Shown here: one piece after another, positions 33,718-43,142 of the stretch
How the letters are laid out: each line of letters starts with the position of its first letter
Numbering within the stretch: the stretch's first letter is position 1
DNA from: an uncultured Muribaculum sp.
GTDB lineage: Bacteria > Bacteroidota > Bacteroidia > Bacteroidales > Muribaculaceae
DNA length: 48,970 nt
NCBI GenBank assembly: GCA_910578785.1
Contig: CAJTSJ010000021.1
Coordinates: 1 to 48,970 of the forward strand
Direction of reading: 5' to 3'
Position numbers and translations under genes: made by a program
The notes under the pieces: model-generated
The model's database searches: none
What the model was told of the DNA's origin: nothing
What the model saw: only the letters and a program-made list of their open reading frames with translations

Positions 33718-35739
33718 ATGAATTTAAATCTAATGAAACTATGCACTGGCACGATGATGGCAACCGCAATCATTTATAGTGCAGGAGATGCACAAGCCAC
33801 GTCTCCCGATGAAATCTACTCAACTTATGAGACTTATGACGGTCAAGATTTGGAACTGACAGTTGATAATTCTGGCACTCATTTCACCATTTGGTCGCCG
33901 AAAGCAGAAGCGGCAAAGGTTTTGATATACGACTCCGGTCGAAATTCAACGCCTATCCAGACAATCGGCATGAACAAAAGCGAACATGGCACGTGGCGCG
34001 CATCGGTACCTGGACAACTGTATGGCAAGTTCTACACATTCCAGATAAAGTATGACGGTAAGTGGCTTGATGAAACTCCGGGCGTATGGGCAAAAGCCGT
34101 CGGCATAAATGGTAAGCGTGCAGCCATAATAGACTTTGCAAACACCAATCCAGAAGGATGGGATTCCGACAAAGGCCCTGAATTAAAAAATATTAACGAC
34201 GCCGTACTTTACGAGATGCATCATCGAGACTTTTCGGTTCATCCTAATTCAGGTATTGCCAATAAAGGTAAATTCCTCGCTCTTACTGAACAGGGCACAA
34301 CAAATACCTTCGGCGACAAGACCGGCATTGACCATCTTAAGGAGTTGGGAATTACCCACGTACACATATTGCCCTCTTACGACTACAACAGTGTAGATGA
34401 AACCCAGCTTCCGAGCAATCAGTACAACTGGGGATATGACCCGTATAATTACAACGCTCCGGAAGGTTCCTACTCCACTAATCCTTCAGATCCGTCAACA
34501 AGAATCAAGGAGATGAAAGAGATGGTCAAGTCGCTCCATGACGCGGGAATAGGAGTCGTGATGGACGTAGTGTATAACCATACCGCACAGAATGACGACT
34601 CAAACTTTTCGTTGACGGCACCAGGATATTATTATCGCCACAGAGAAGACGGTTCTTACAGCGATGCTTCGGGTTGTGGGAATGAAACGGCATCCGAACG
34701 TCAGCAGATGCGCGACTACATAATAAACTCTGTAAAATATTGGGCTGAAGAATATCATATCGATGGATTCCGTTTTGACTTAATGGCCATACATGACACA
34801 ACCACCATGAACGAAGTAGCTAAGACGCTCAAAGAAATTAATCCTAACATATTTGTGTATGGTGAAGGTTGGACTGCCGGAGATTCACCTCTGCCAGTTG
34901 GTCAGCGAGCCCTTAAAGACAATGTTTCAGCCATACCGGACATAGCGGTTTTCAGCGACGACATCCGCGATGCGATAAAAGGGCACTATACAGACGAATC
35001 CGACAGAGGCTTCGCAACAGGGAAACCCGGACTTGAAGAAACTGTCAAAATAGGAATCGTCGGTGCTACCAATCATCCTCAGGTAGATTATAGTAAAGGC
35101 AACAATTCGAAGAAACCGTATGCCAATAGTCCTAAACAGGTGATTAACTACGTGTCATGCCACGACGATCTTACTCTGACCGACAAACTGGCAAAATCAT
35201 TGCCTGAAGACGACATAAAAGCTCGTCAGCGCGCTGCCAAGCTGGCACAAACCATAGTATTTACATCACAAGGCACTCCGTTTATGTTCGCAGGCGAGGA
35301 AGTTTTTCGTGATAAAAAAGGCGTTCATAACTCGTATAAGTCTCCGGACTCGATTAATGCCATCGATTGGAATATGAAACATGAAAACGCCGACTTGTTC
35401 AATTACTACAAAGAGCTTATTAAATTGCGCAAATCGCATCCGGCATTCAGGATGACATCGTCTGAAGATGTGGCTAAAAATCTTGTTTTTGACGACGTAA
35501 AGGGTGAATCCGGATTGATATCTTACTCCTTGAAGAACAATGCCAATGGCGATGTATGGAAAGAAATCAAGGTAGTATTCAACGGATCCGACGGCCCCAA
35601 ATACATCAAGATTCCCAAAGCTAACTGGATTGTAGTCGCTGAAGACGGGCAGCTTGACGCAGAGGGGCTTGGCGAAAGCAAAGGAGGCCGTTTGATGGTA
35701 GCTCCTCGATCGGCATTAATCCTGGGTCGAGAGAAATAA
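33718..35739 (+). CDS. pulA: Secreted type I pullulanase (GH13)
   Basis: Cleaves alpha-1,6 branch bonds in pullulan, starch or glycogen outside the cytoplasm. It has 673 residues with a signal peptide (about 1-27; a second ATG six residues in is possible). A CBM48-like domain (about 45-140) precedes the catalytic domain. Motifs: YNWGYDP (236-242, type I signature), MDVVYNH, DGFRFDL with nucleophile D354, and YGEGW with acid/base E383. Region IV is CHDD. It is followed 39 bases later by a sugar transporter gene. No SusC/D pair is present in the window. Confidence 0.95.
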   Translation: MNLNLMKLCTGTMMATAIIYSAGDAQATSPDEIYSTYETYDGQDLELTVDNSGTHFTIWSPKAEAAKVLIYDSGRNSTPIQTIGMNKSEHGTWRASVPGQLYGKFYTFQIKYDGKWLDETPGVWAKAVGINGKRAAIIDFANTNPEGWDSDKGPELKNINDAVLYEMHHRDFSVHPNSGIANKGKFLALTEQGTTNTFGDKTGIDHLKELGITHVHILPSYDYNSVDETQLPSNQYNWGYDPYNYNAPEGSYSTNPSDPSTRIKEMKEMVKSLHDAGIGVVMDVVYNHTAQNDDSNFSLTAPGYYYRHREDGSYSDASGCGNETASERQQMRDYIINSVKYWAEEYHIDGFRFDLMAIHDTTTMNEVAKTLKEINPNIFVYGEGWTAGDSPLPVGQRALKDNVSAIPDIAVFSDDIRDAIKGHYTDESDRGFATGKPGLEETVKIGIVGATNHPQVDYSKGNNSKKPYANSPKQVINYVSCHDDLTLTDKLAKSLPEDDIKARQRAAKLAQTIVFTSQGTPFMFAGEEVFRDKKGVHNSYKSPDSINAIDWNMKHENADLFNYYKELIKLRKSHPAFRMTSSEDVAKNLVFDDVKGESGLISYSLKNNANGDVWKEIKVVFNGSDGPKYIKIPKANWIVVAEDGQLDAEGLGESKGGRLMVAPRSALILGREK

Positions 35740-35778
35740 TTTACTGAATAAAAAAACAAAGCATACAAAGTTCACGAA

Positions 35779-37155
35779 ATGAATTCACCCATCAAAAAAG
35801 CAGATTTAGGATTCTGGCAATTATGGAATCTTAGCTTCGGATTTTTCGGAGTACAGATTGCGTACGCCCTCCAGAGTGCTAATATTTCACGAATATTTGC
35901 CACTTTGGGCGCGGACCCGCATGAATTAAGTTACTTTTGGATATTACCTCCCCTCGCAGGCTTGATAATACAGCCTATCATCGGTACACTTAGCGACCGA
36001 ACCTGGAACCGTTTCGGAAGAAGACTACCCTATCTTCTATTCGGGTCTATACTCGCGGTAATCGTAATGGCATTGTTGCCTAATGCTGGCAGTTTTCATT
36101 TTGCCGTCGGGGCCGCACTGATATTCGGAGCCATCGCTCTAATGTTCCTCGATTTATCAATAAACATATCGATGCAACCGTTTAAGATGCTTGTAGGAGA
36201 TATGGTGAATGAAAAGCAAAAGGGTCTTGCATATTCCATTCAAAGCTTTTTATGTAATGCGGGCTCGGTTGTCGGATTCATATTCCCGTTTGTACTTGCA
36301 TGGATTGGCGTGAGCAATATAGCAGAAGGGAACAAAGTTCCGGATTCGGTAACTTATTCGTTCTACGGTGGAGTCGCCATTTTAATCATATGCGTCATAT
36401 ATACTTTTCTTAAAGTCAAAGAAATGCCACCAAAAGAATATGCCGCATATCATGGTATTACCCAAGAGCAGAATAAGGAGAAAAGCAATTTCGCATCTCT
36501 TCTCGTCAATGCTCCAAAAGTGTTCTGGACTGTAGGGCTAGTTCAATTCTTTTGCTGGGCCGCATTCATGTACATGTGGACATACAATACCGGGGCAGTA
36601 GCCGAACTGGCATTCGGATGGTCATCCGATCAAGGCACCCAAACGGTCAACTATAATGAGGCGGCAAACTGGAGCGGAATACTCTTTGCAGTACAGGCCA
36701 TAGGCTCAGTGATTTGGGCCGCCATACTTCCTCAGTTCAAAAACCGCAAGATGGCGTACTGCATCAGTCTTTTAATCGGAGGAATAGGTTTTATATCTAC
36801 TATGTTCTTCCACGACAAGTGGTTGCTGTTTATAAGCTATCTTATGGTTGGTACTGCATGGGCCGCAATGCTCGCAATGCCTTTCACAATCCTCACCAAC
36901 TCAATCAGCGGAAAACACATGGGCGCATATTTGGGGCTGTTTAATGGAACTATTACCATCCCGCAGATTGTAGCCGCCGCTTTAGGCGGAGTGATATTCT
37001 CTATGCTCGGTGGACACCATCAAGTCAACATGATTATTCTCGCCGGCATATTGCTCATAATCGGAGGATTCAGCGTTTTCTTCATCAAAGAGACTTATGC
37101 TGAAAAGACCGCAGTGAAGACCGATCCCTACATAGAGGAACGGGAGCCGTTCTAA
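35779..37155 (+). CDS. SLC45-like MFS sugar transporter
   Basis: A 458-residue inner-membrane transporter with about 12 hydrophobic helices. The N-terminus NLSFGFFGVQIAYALQSANI matches bacterial members of the glycoside/SLC45-like branch. The MFS motif-A-like GTLSDRTWNRFGRR (about 72-85) lies after TM2. Immediate linkage to pulA (39 bases) suggests malto-oligosaccharide import after pullulanase action (inference). It is followed by an intergenic region and the DUF4924 gene. Confidence 0.88.
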   Translation: MNSPIKKADLGFWQLWNLSFGFFGVQIAYALQSANISRIFATLGADPHELSYFWILPPLAGLIIQPIIGTLSDRTWNRFGRRLPYLLFGSILAVIVMALLPNAGSFHFAVGAALIFGAIALMFLDLSINISMQPFKMLVGDMVNEKQKGLAYSIQSFLCNAGSVVGFIFPFVLAWIGVSNIAEGNKVPDSVTYSFYGGVAILIICVIYTFLKVKEMPPKEYAAYHGITQEQNKEKSNFASLLVNAPKVFWTVGLVQFFCWAAFMYMWTYNTGAVAELAFGWSSDQGTQTVNYNEAANWSGILFAVQAIGSVIWAAILPQFKNRKMAYCISLLIGGIGFISTMFFHDKWLLFISYLMVGTAWAAMLAMPFTILTNSISGKHMGAYLGLFNGTITIPQIVAAALGGVIFSMLGGHHQVNMIILAGILLIIGGFSVFFIKETYAEKTAVKTDPYIEEREPF

Positions 37156-37252
37156 TCCGCAACATATAAAACCAAACCTAAACATACGGCATAGGATGAA
37201 AATTCTGTGCCGTTTTTCATTTATAAACCTACTAAATTCGGAAATCTTTGAC

Positions 37253-37260
37253 TACCTTTG
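37253..37260 (+). promoter_or_regulatory. -7 box (TACCTTTG) of the DUF4924-like gene
   Basis: An exact TAnnTTTG match, 26 bases before the ATG at 37286. It supports the downstream start over an ATG at 37196. No clear -33. Confidence 0.6.
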
Positions 37261-37285
37261 CCATGTTATATTCAGAAAAAGGATT

Positions 37286-37831
37286 ATGTATATCGCATCA
37301 ACCAAACGCAAAGAAAACATCGCTGAATATCTGCTGTATATGTGGCAGATTGAAGATCTTATTCGTGCCAACGGACTAGACATCGACAACGTCAAATCAA
37401 ATATAATTGATAAGTATCAATTATCGCCAGAACAGCGCAACGAAATGGTCGGATGGTATGACTCATTAATCGACATGATGCGACGCGAAGGCGTTGAAAA
37501 ATCAGGGCATATCCAACTAAACAAGAATGTACTTATTCAGCTTAACGACCTACACCACGAATTACTCAAAAGTCCCAAGTACCCTCAATATGGCGCGGAG
37601 TTCTACCGCACACTACCCTTCATTGTCGAGCTGAGAGCAAAGCAAGGCGATGAGAAGCTAGGCGAACTCGAGACATGCTTCACTGCTCTTTATGGAACTC
37701 TTATGATGAAACTCAAAGGCAAAAATATATCTCCGGATACACAAAACGCTCTGACACAAATATCCCGTTTCGTTGCAATGCTTGCGCACTACTACAAACT
37801 CGACCAAGACGACAAACTCTGGGACAACTAA
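37286..37831 (+). CDS. DUF4924-like conserved cytoplasmic protein
   Basis: A 181-residue helical protein of unknown function. The start MYIASTKRKENIAEYLLYMW is typical of a Bacteroidetes-conserved family I recognise as DUF4924. It has no signal peptide, membrane helix or known catalytic motif. I chose the ATG at 37286 over an ATG at 37196, because a -7 box lies between them. It converges with the GH3 gene, separated by a shared hairpin terminator. Confidence 0.72.
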   Translation: MYIASTKRKENIAEYLLYMWQIEDLIRANGLDIDNVKSNIIDKYQLSPEQRNEMVGWYDSLIDMMRREGVEKSGHIQLNKNVLIQLNDLHHELLKSPKYPQYGAEFYRTLPFIVELRAKQGDEKLGELETCFTALYGTLMMKLKGKNISPDTQNALTQISRFVAMLAHYYKLDQDDKLWDN

Positions 37832-37849
37832 AATAACACCATAAATTCA

Positions 37850-37894
37850 AAAGCACCCACCAATAGTTGTTTAATAAACTTTAGTGGGTGCTTT
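37850..37894. terminator. Bidirectional hairpin terminator between DUF4924 and GH3 genes
   Basis: An 11-bp perfect stem (37850-37860 with 37884-37894), with a 23-base AT loop. Short T-runs flank it on both strands. It lies between convergent genes. Confidence 0.75.
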
Positions 37895-37908
37895 GTTTAA
37901 CCAATTCG

Positions 37909-40473
37909 TTATTCCCGGGTTAAAGTGTAAATTTTATATGTATTCAAATCTTTCGATGAGCCACCTACAGATATTAAGTAATCACCTTCCGGAATAATAA
38001 ATTTCGAATCCTTGACACTCCAATATCTAAGTTGCTTTTTATCTAAAGGAATCGTTACGCGCTTTGATTCTCCCCTTTTGAGTGCTACGCGTCGGAATCC
38101 TTTAAGCTCTCTTTGGGGAGCTAAACCTTCATACTCAGGAAGATTTACATATACCTGTGCAACTTCGTCTCCGTCATACTTTCCGATGTTCTTAAGCGAG
38201 AAAGACACTTCCAGATAATCGCCGGCATCTTTTACATCTATGTCGCTATACTTGAATTTAGTATAACTTAGTCCGTACCCGAACGGATACAATACCTCGC
38301 CGTCAAAATACCTGTAAGTACGATTGTTCGTTATGTCGTAATCGTCAAAAGCCGGCAGATCTGCCAATGATTTATAAAACGTCAACGGGAGCCTTCCTCC
38401 TGGATTATAGTCACCAAACAAAACTTCAGCAACAGCAGTGCCGCCTTGTTCACCTGCATACCAAGCATCAACTATTGCAGGGATATGCTCGTCCTCCCAG
38501 TTTATAGCCAAAGAGCTACCTGCTACAAGTACAAGAACGATGTTAGGATTAACCTTATATATCTCTTTAAGAAATTCCTGCTGGTCGGCAGGTAATTCTA
38601 TACTCTCACGATCCTGGCCTTCACGTTCAATAGACTTATTAATACCCATCACGGCAACTACCATATCGCTTTTACCTACAATCTTTTCAGCATCGCCATA
38701 TAGTCCAAGGCGAGTTGACTTCTCAACCTTAGGCACCCTCCACTTCAAGCGATTTACAGCATAGTCTCGATTGTCGTAATATTCTGCCACCAAATTATAG
38801 TCATGTCCGGCTTCAAGGTATATTTTCGCAGAATCTGTTCTGACTGGATGTCCAGCCCAACTGTCAATCACCTTTTTCCCGTCAATACTCAGACGTGCTC
38901 CGTCATCACTCGTCAAATTTAACACATATTCTCCAGAAACTGTCGGGCGCAACTTACCAGACCAACGCACAGACAGCGGAGATTTGGGAAGGAATGGATC
39001 CGGAGCCTGATTGACCGGTTCAAAATTAATCCAATGTTCAACTCGTGTTTTTGGCTCACCTCCCAGCTTCGTACCTTCATAATACTCCACCTTAAGCCCT
39101 TCAGGAAAATTTGCGGCACCGATCAGTTCCATACCGTCTGAAGCCGACACCCAAGGTGCATAAGATACTTTTATTTTGTCTCCGGCACGTCGTCGTATAC
39201 CATCCAATATTGACACTGGTTCATTAAGCGGCGCGCCGCTATAATCGCCAAATTCACATTGTCCGGCATTGATTCCCACCACAGCGATGGATTTTATCTT
39301 TTTGTCATTAATCGGAAGCGCATTTTTCTCATTTTTAAGCAACACGATGCCCTCACGCGCAGCCTGCAAAGCTATCTGTTGATGTTTCTTACTTCCAATC
39401 ACAGACACAGGTATCTTAGTATAAGGATTACTCTTACCTCCATTCTTGTCAAACAAGCCAAGACGCATACGGGCTGTCAATACTCTACTTGCGGCCGAAT
39501 CAATATCGGCATCAGTCACCATATATTGTTTATACGCATTCAACAGAGGAGTTTCATAAACATCGTCTCCACATTCCAGATCCAACCCGGCCTTGATCGA
39601 CAGTGTAGCGGCGGCCTCCTTTGTCTTTACATATTTATGACCCGACAAGAGCAACGACGGACCTCCGCAATCTGACACAACATAACCATCGAATCCCCAA
39701 TCATCGCGCAATACATGTGTAAGCAACCACGGATTGCATGTGCACGGCACATTATTGACTGCATTGTATGCCGACATTATCGACGCGGCTTTGCCATCTT
39801 TAATACAAGCTTCAAATGCAGGCAAATAATATTCCCGAAGCTGTTTTTCAGATATCTGCGGATTGCATTCAAATCTGTTATGTTCCTCGTTATTGGCGGC
39901 GAAGTGTTTTGGAGTGGATACAACTTTTAAATAACGGGGATCATTACCCTGGAGTCCTTTGACGAAAGCTGTACCCATCACTCCGGACAGATAAGGATCC
40001 TCGCCATAAGTCTCGGGAGTTCGTCCCCATCGTGGGTCTCGTGCCATGTTCACAGTAGGAGACCAAAATGTAAGTACATCGCTGAATTGCTCAGTCTGAA
40101 GACGTCCTTGGTCAAGCTCATTCCATCGGGCCCGTGCTTCATCGGATATTGCAGCCGATATTTCTTGCATAAGCCCAGGATTCCAAGATGAGGCAAGTGC
40201 AATGGCTTGAGGAAACACGGTAAAACGTCCAGGTCGTACCACTCCATGCAACGCCTCATTGCCATGATAATATTTAGGAATCCCCAATCGGGGAATACCG
40301 GGCGAGGTCGCTCTTAACAAACTTATTTTCTCTTCTACGGTCATTCTCCCAAGCAAATCGTCCACTCGAGCTTTTATTGGAGCAGATTCATCCAGATACA
40401 AAGGTTCATGAGCACACATTCCGGCACATCCTGTCGCTATAAGCAGTGCAACGACGAATGATTTATGGTTCAT
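37909..40473 (-). CDS. GH3 glycoside hydrolase with PA14 domain
   Basis: A secreted beta-glycosidase of 854 residues with a signal peptide (about 1-20; possible lipobox at C16). The GH3 N-terminal barrel holds the nucleophile D268 in VVSDCGG. The C-terminal GH3 domain carries a PA14-like insertion (about 440-575; GLKVEYYEG then SDDGARLSIDGK). A fibronectin-III-like tail (about 760-850) closes the protein. The VSDCGG text resembles beta-xylosidase members more than the VSDWG of typical beta-glucosidases; the substrate is open. It is a single gene, divergent from folP. Confidence 0.92.
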   Translation of the reverse strand: MNHKSFVVALLIATGCAGMCAHEPLYLDESAPIKARVDDLLGRMTVEEKISLLRATSPGIPRLGIPKYYHGNEALHGVVRPGRFTVFPQAIALASSWNPGLMQEISAAISDEARARWNELDQGRLQTEQFSDVLTFWSPTVNMARDPRWGRTPETYGEDPYLSGVMGTAFVKGLQGNDPRYLKVVSTPKHFAANNEEHNRFECNPQISEKQLREYYLPAFEACIKDGKAASIMSAYNAVNNVPCTCNPWLLTHVLRDDWGFDGYVVSDCGGPSLLLSGHKYVKTKEAAATLSIKAGLDLECGDDVYETPLLNAYKQYMVTDADIDSAASRVLTARMRLGLFDKNGGKSNPYTKIPVSVIGSKKHQQIALQAAREGIVLLKNEKNALPINDKKIKSIAVVGINAGQCEFGDYSGAPLNEPVSILDGIRRRAGDKIKVSYAPWVSASDGMELIGAANFPEGLKVEYYEGTKLGGEPKTRVEHWINFEPVNQAPDPFLPKSPLSVRWSGKLRPTVSGEYVLNLTSDDGARLSIDGKKVIDSWAGHPVRTDSAKIYLEAGHDYNLVAEYYDNRDYAVNRLKWRVPKVEKSTRLGLYGDAEKIVGKSDMVVAVMGINKSIEREGQDRESIELPADQQEFLKEIYKVNPNIVLVLVAGSSLAINWEDEHIPAIVDAWYAGEQGGTAVAEVLFGDYNPGGRLPLTFYKSLADLPAFDDYDITNNRTYRYFDGEVLYPFGYGLSYTKFKYSDIDVKDAGDYLEVSFSLKNIGKYDGDEVAQVYVNLPEYEGLAPQRELKGFRRVALKRGESKRVTIPLDKKQLRYWSVKDSKFIIPEGDYLISVGGSSKDLNTYKIYTLTRE

Positions 40474-40562
40474 AATTATTTATTTTGGTTATATTAAAAA
40501 TAGAAAACGCATTCAGATTTCAATCTTTCTTCAGGAGCAAATCCCATGCAAGTCAAGCGATA

Positions 40563-40570
40563 CAAATTTA
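40563..40570 (-). promoter_or_regulatory. -7 box (TAAATTTG) of the GH3 gene
   Basis: An exact TAnnTTTG match on the minus strand, about 90 bases before the GH3 start. No TTG at -33, and a long leader follows. Confidence 0.5.
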
Positions 40571-40682
40571 ACGACACGGCATAAATTTAAAGTTAACACT
40601 ATGATTAATTTACTATTAATTTCCGTCGGGTCTCACTTAAAATGCATTACGGATAAAAAAACATGGCTCATATGACGCTTAA

Positions 40683-40714
40683 TTTGGATAACTGAAGGTT
40701 TTTGAGTATTTTCG
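40683..40714 (+). promoter_or_regulatory. Promoter of the folP-cdaA-ispD-recG operon
   Basis: TTTG (40683-40686), a 20-base spacer, then TATTTTCG (one base from TAnnTTTG). The spacing matches the other full promoters in the window. A leader of about 30 bases leads to folP at 40749. Confidence 0.6.
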
Positions 40715-40748
40715 CAGATACAATTGTGGTTATAGCAATCTTATCATC

Positions 40749-41600
40749 ATGCGTAAATTCGTTCCTTTTTCACTGAATCTTCGCGGACATCTGGTGGAAT
40801 TCACCAGACCACAAATCATGGGTATTCTCAATGTAACGCCTGATTCATTTTATGCCGCATCGCGCCAATTTGATGCCGATTCCATTGCAAGCTATGCAGA
40901 ATGCATGATTGCAAACGGCGCCGACATGATAGATCTCGGAGCCTACTCGTCAAGACCCGGAGCTGACGAAGTGACTGAAAAGGAAGAAATAGCACGATTG
41001 GAATTGGGCATAAGGACAATACGGGAAAAGGTTTCGGACAGTGTCATAATAAGCATCGACACTTTCAGGTCAGAAGCCGCGCGAATTGCAATCGAGGAAT
41101 TCGGGGCTGACATAATAAACGACATATCAGGAGGAGACCTTGACAAAAACATGTATGCTACCGTTGCATCGCTTGGCGCTCCATACATATTGATGCACAT
41201 GCGAGGCACCCCGTCTTCAATGCAATCCATGACAGAATATGAAGATGTCACGGCTGACGTATTAGCCGATCTTGCCCGCAAATTATCCATCCTGAATGAC
41301 TACGGAATAAACGATGTAATTGTCGATCCCGGCTTCGGATTTGCCAAGACCCTGGAACAGAACTACAGACTAATGAGAAATCTCGAACTGTTTCACGTGC
41401 TTGGTCGCCCGTTGCTCATAGGAATTTCGCGAAAATCCATGATTTATAAAGCCATTGACCGTAATCCAGAAGACGCATTGACGGGAACTACTGTACTAAA
41501 TACCATCTCGCTTTTGCAAGGCGCTTCCATACTCCGCGTACACGATGCCCGTGAAGCTTCGGATGCAGTAAAATTGGTTAATTTAACCCTAAATTCTTAA
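40749..41600 (+). CDS. folP: Dihydropteroate synthase
   Basis: Joins p-aminobenzoate to the pterin pyrophosphate in folate synthesis; it is the sulfonamide target. The 283-residue TIM barrel has the pterin-phosphate loop MGILNVTPDSFYAASR (about 24-39), IDLGAYSSRPGA, and INDISGGD. The RxH-type end (LRVHDARE) binds phosphate. It is the first gene of a four-gene operon; cdaA follows after 5 bases. Confidence 0.97.
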   Translation: MRKFVPFSLNLRGHLVEFTRPQIMGILNVTPDSFYAASRQFDADSIASYAECMIANGADMIDLGAYSSRPGADEVTEKEEIARLELGIRTIREKVSDSVIISIDTFRSEAARIAIEEFGADIINDISGGDLDKNMYATVASLGAPYILMHMRGTPSSMQSMTEYEDVTADVLADLARKLSILNDYGINDVIVDPGFGFAKTLEQNYRLMRNLELFHVLGRPLLIGISRKSMIYKAIDRNPEDALTGTTVLNTISLLQGASILRVHDAREASDAVKLVNLTLNS

Positions 41601-41605
41601 TTCAG

Positions 41606-42388
41606 ATGACACCATTCGGCTTAAAAGACGCTCTTGACATAGTAATTGTGGCCCTATTGTTATTCTACCTATATAGAATAATGAAAGAGTCCGGCACCAT
41701 CAACATATTTTTCGGAATCCTGTCGTTTATAGTTGTCTGGGTGGTAGCATCCGAAATTCTTGAGATGCGTCTAATCGGAACAATTCTCGACAAGGTGATG
41801 TCCATAGGACTTATAATCCTTGTAATTCTGTTCCAGGACCAGATTAAGAGATTTTTGGTCGAACTGGGAAACCATAACCGATGGAGATTTCTGAAAAACC
41901 TGTTTAAACACAACCACGGACAAAAAAATCGCGACGAAGAGTCGCACAGATGGGTCATACCGATAGTATATGCATGTATGTCAATGTCAAAATCAAAGAC
42001 TGGAGCCCTGATTGTAATTGAGCAAGGCATTCCGCTTGAACTGTATGAAAAAACCGGCGACATGATAGATGCCACAATAAATTCGCGTTTGATTGAAAAC
42101 ATTTTCTTCAAAAATTCTCCGTTACACGACGGAGCAATGATAATAGCCCACGACCGAATCAAAGCCGCCGGATGTATACTTCCTGTGAGCCACGACACCA
42201 ACATTCCGCGTTCGATGGGACTCCGCCACCGCTCGGCACTTGGCATAAGCCAGGCAACAGATGCGGCGGCGGTTGTTGTCAGCGAAGAGACCGGATCAAT
42301 CTCATTTGCCCATCGTGGAAAGATTATAAGCCGACTGTCATCTACCGATCTTGAACATAGGTTGTCAAAATTAGCTTCTGACGAATAA
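41606..42388 (+). CDS. cdaA: Diadenylate cyclase CdaA (c-di-AMP synthase)
   Basis: Makes c-di-AMP from two ATP, using a membrane-anchored DAC domain. It has 260 residues with three N-terminal helices (about 10-26, 32-50, 62-80), then a DAC domain (about 115-255). The catalytic motifs are DGA (175-177) and RHR (207-209). It is five bases after folP and 19 before ispD, an arrangement seen in other Bacteroidetes. c-di-AMP controls potassium and osmotic balance in many bacteria. Confidence 0.96.
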   Translation: MTPFGLKDALDIVIVALLLFYLYRIMKESGTINIFFGILSFIVVWVVASEILEMRLIGTILDKVMSIGLIILVILFQDQIKRFLVELGNHNRWRFLKNLFKHNHGQKNRDEESHRWVIPIVYACMSMSKSKTGALIVIEQGIPLELYEKTGDMIDATINSRLIENIFFKNSPLHDGAMIIAHDRIKAAGCILPVSHDTNIPRSMGLRHRSALGISQATDAAAVVVSEETGSISFAHRGKIISRLSSTDLEHRLSKLASDE

Positions 42389-42407
42389 ATAGAGCATAGT
42401 CTGACTG

Positions 42408-43142
42408 ATGAAAACTCAAATATACAATATAGTCGTGGCGGCAGGAAAAGGAAGCCGTTTCGGTTCTGACTTGCCCAAACAATTTTGCAAAATAGGCAAT
42501 ACTCCAGTTTTAGCCATAACCCTTCAAAGGCTTGACGATATATTTACGAACAACCTGTTAACAGCCGAATACGAAGCCAAAACCTTATTGGTGCTAAGTG
42601 AACACCATTTGGAGCTATGGAACGATATTTGTTCGGAATTTCCAATACCTCCGCACACAATAATTATAGGCGGGGCTTCAAGATGGGAATCAGTTAAAAA
42701 TGCCGTTGAATACATCCGTGACAATAACATTGTGGACTTCGGCTCAGCCGTAATTACGGTTCATGATGGAGCAAGACCTCTGATTGATGCAAAACTTTAT
42801 ACGGATGTAATTAATGGCATAAGCGACGGCGACGGATGCATTCCGGCAGTAGCCGTAGTAGACTCGCTTCGTCAGATAGACAAGGCTTCCGGCGCATCGC
42901 ATCCATTGGACAGAGCGACCATACGTGCCGTCCAGACACCGCAGGCATTTCCGGCTGACCGGCTCATCAATGCTTACCTGCTTCCCTACAAACCGACATT
43001 CACCGACGATGCATCGGTAATGGCCGAGGCAGGCTACACCGACATCCGCATGTCTGAAGGAAATCCGCACAACATAAAGATTACATTACCGTCAGATTTA
43101 AAAATTGCCTCCATATACCTGCAAGATGAACCGGCTTCGTAA
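42408..43142 (+). CDS. ispD: 2-C-methyl-D-erythritol 4-phosphate cytidylyltransferase
   Basis: Transfers CMP to MEP in the non-mevalonate isoprenoid pathway. The 244-residue protein has the nucleotide-binding loop VVAAGKGSRFGSDLPKQF (about 9-26). The segments VHDGARPL (about 122-129), TPQAF and TDDASVMA are also present. It overlaps recG by 17 bases. No neighbouring ispF was seen in the window. Confidence 0.96.
   Translation: MKTQIYNIVVAAGKGSRFGSDLPKQFCKIGNTPVLAITLQRLDDIFTNNLLTAEYEAKTLLVLSEHHLELWNDICSEFPIPPHTIIIGGASRWESVKNAVEYIRDNNIVDFGSAVITVHDGARPLIDAKLYTDVINGISDGDGCIPAVAVVDSLRQIDKASGASHPLDRATIRAVQTPQAFPADRLINAYLLPYKPTFTDDASVMAEAGYTDIRMSEGNPHNIKITLPSDLKIASIYLQDEPAS

Noticed and set aside
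41665..42246. Reading frame opposite cdaA
   Set aside because: Shadow of the cdaA coding sequence; no domain and no promoter.
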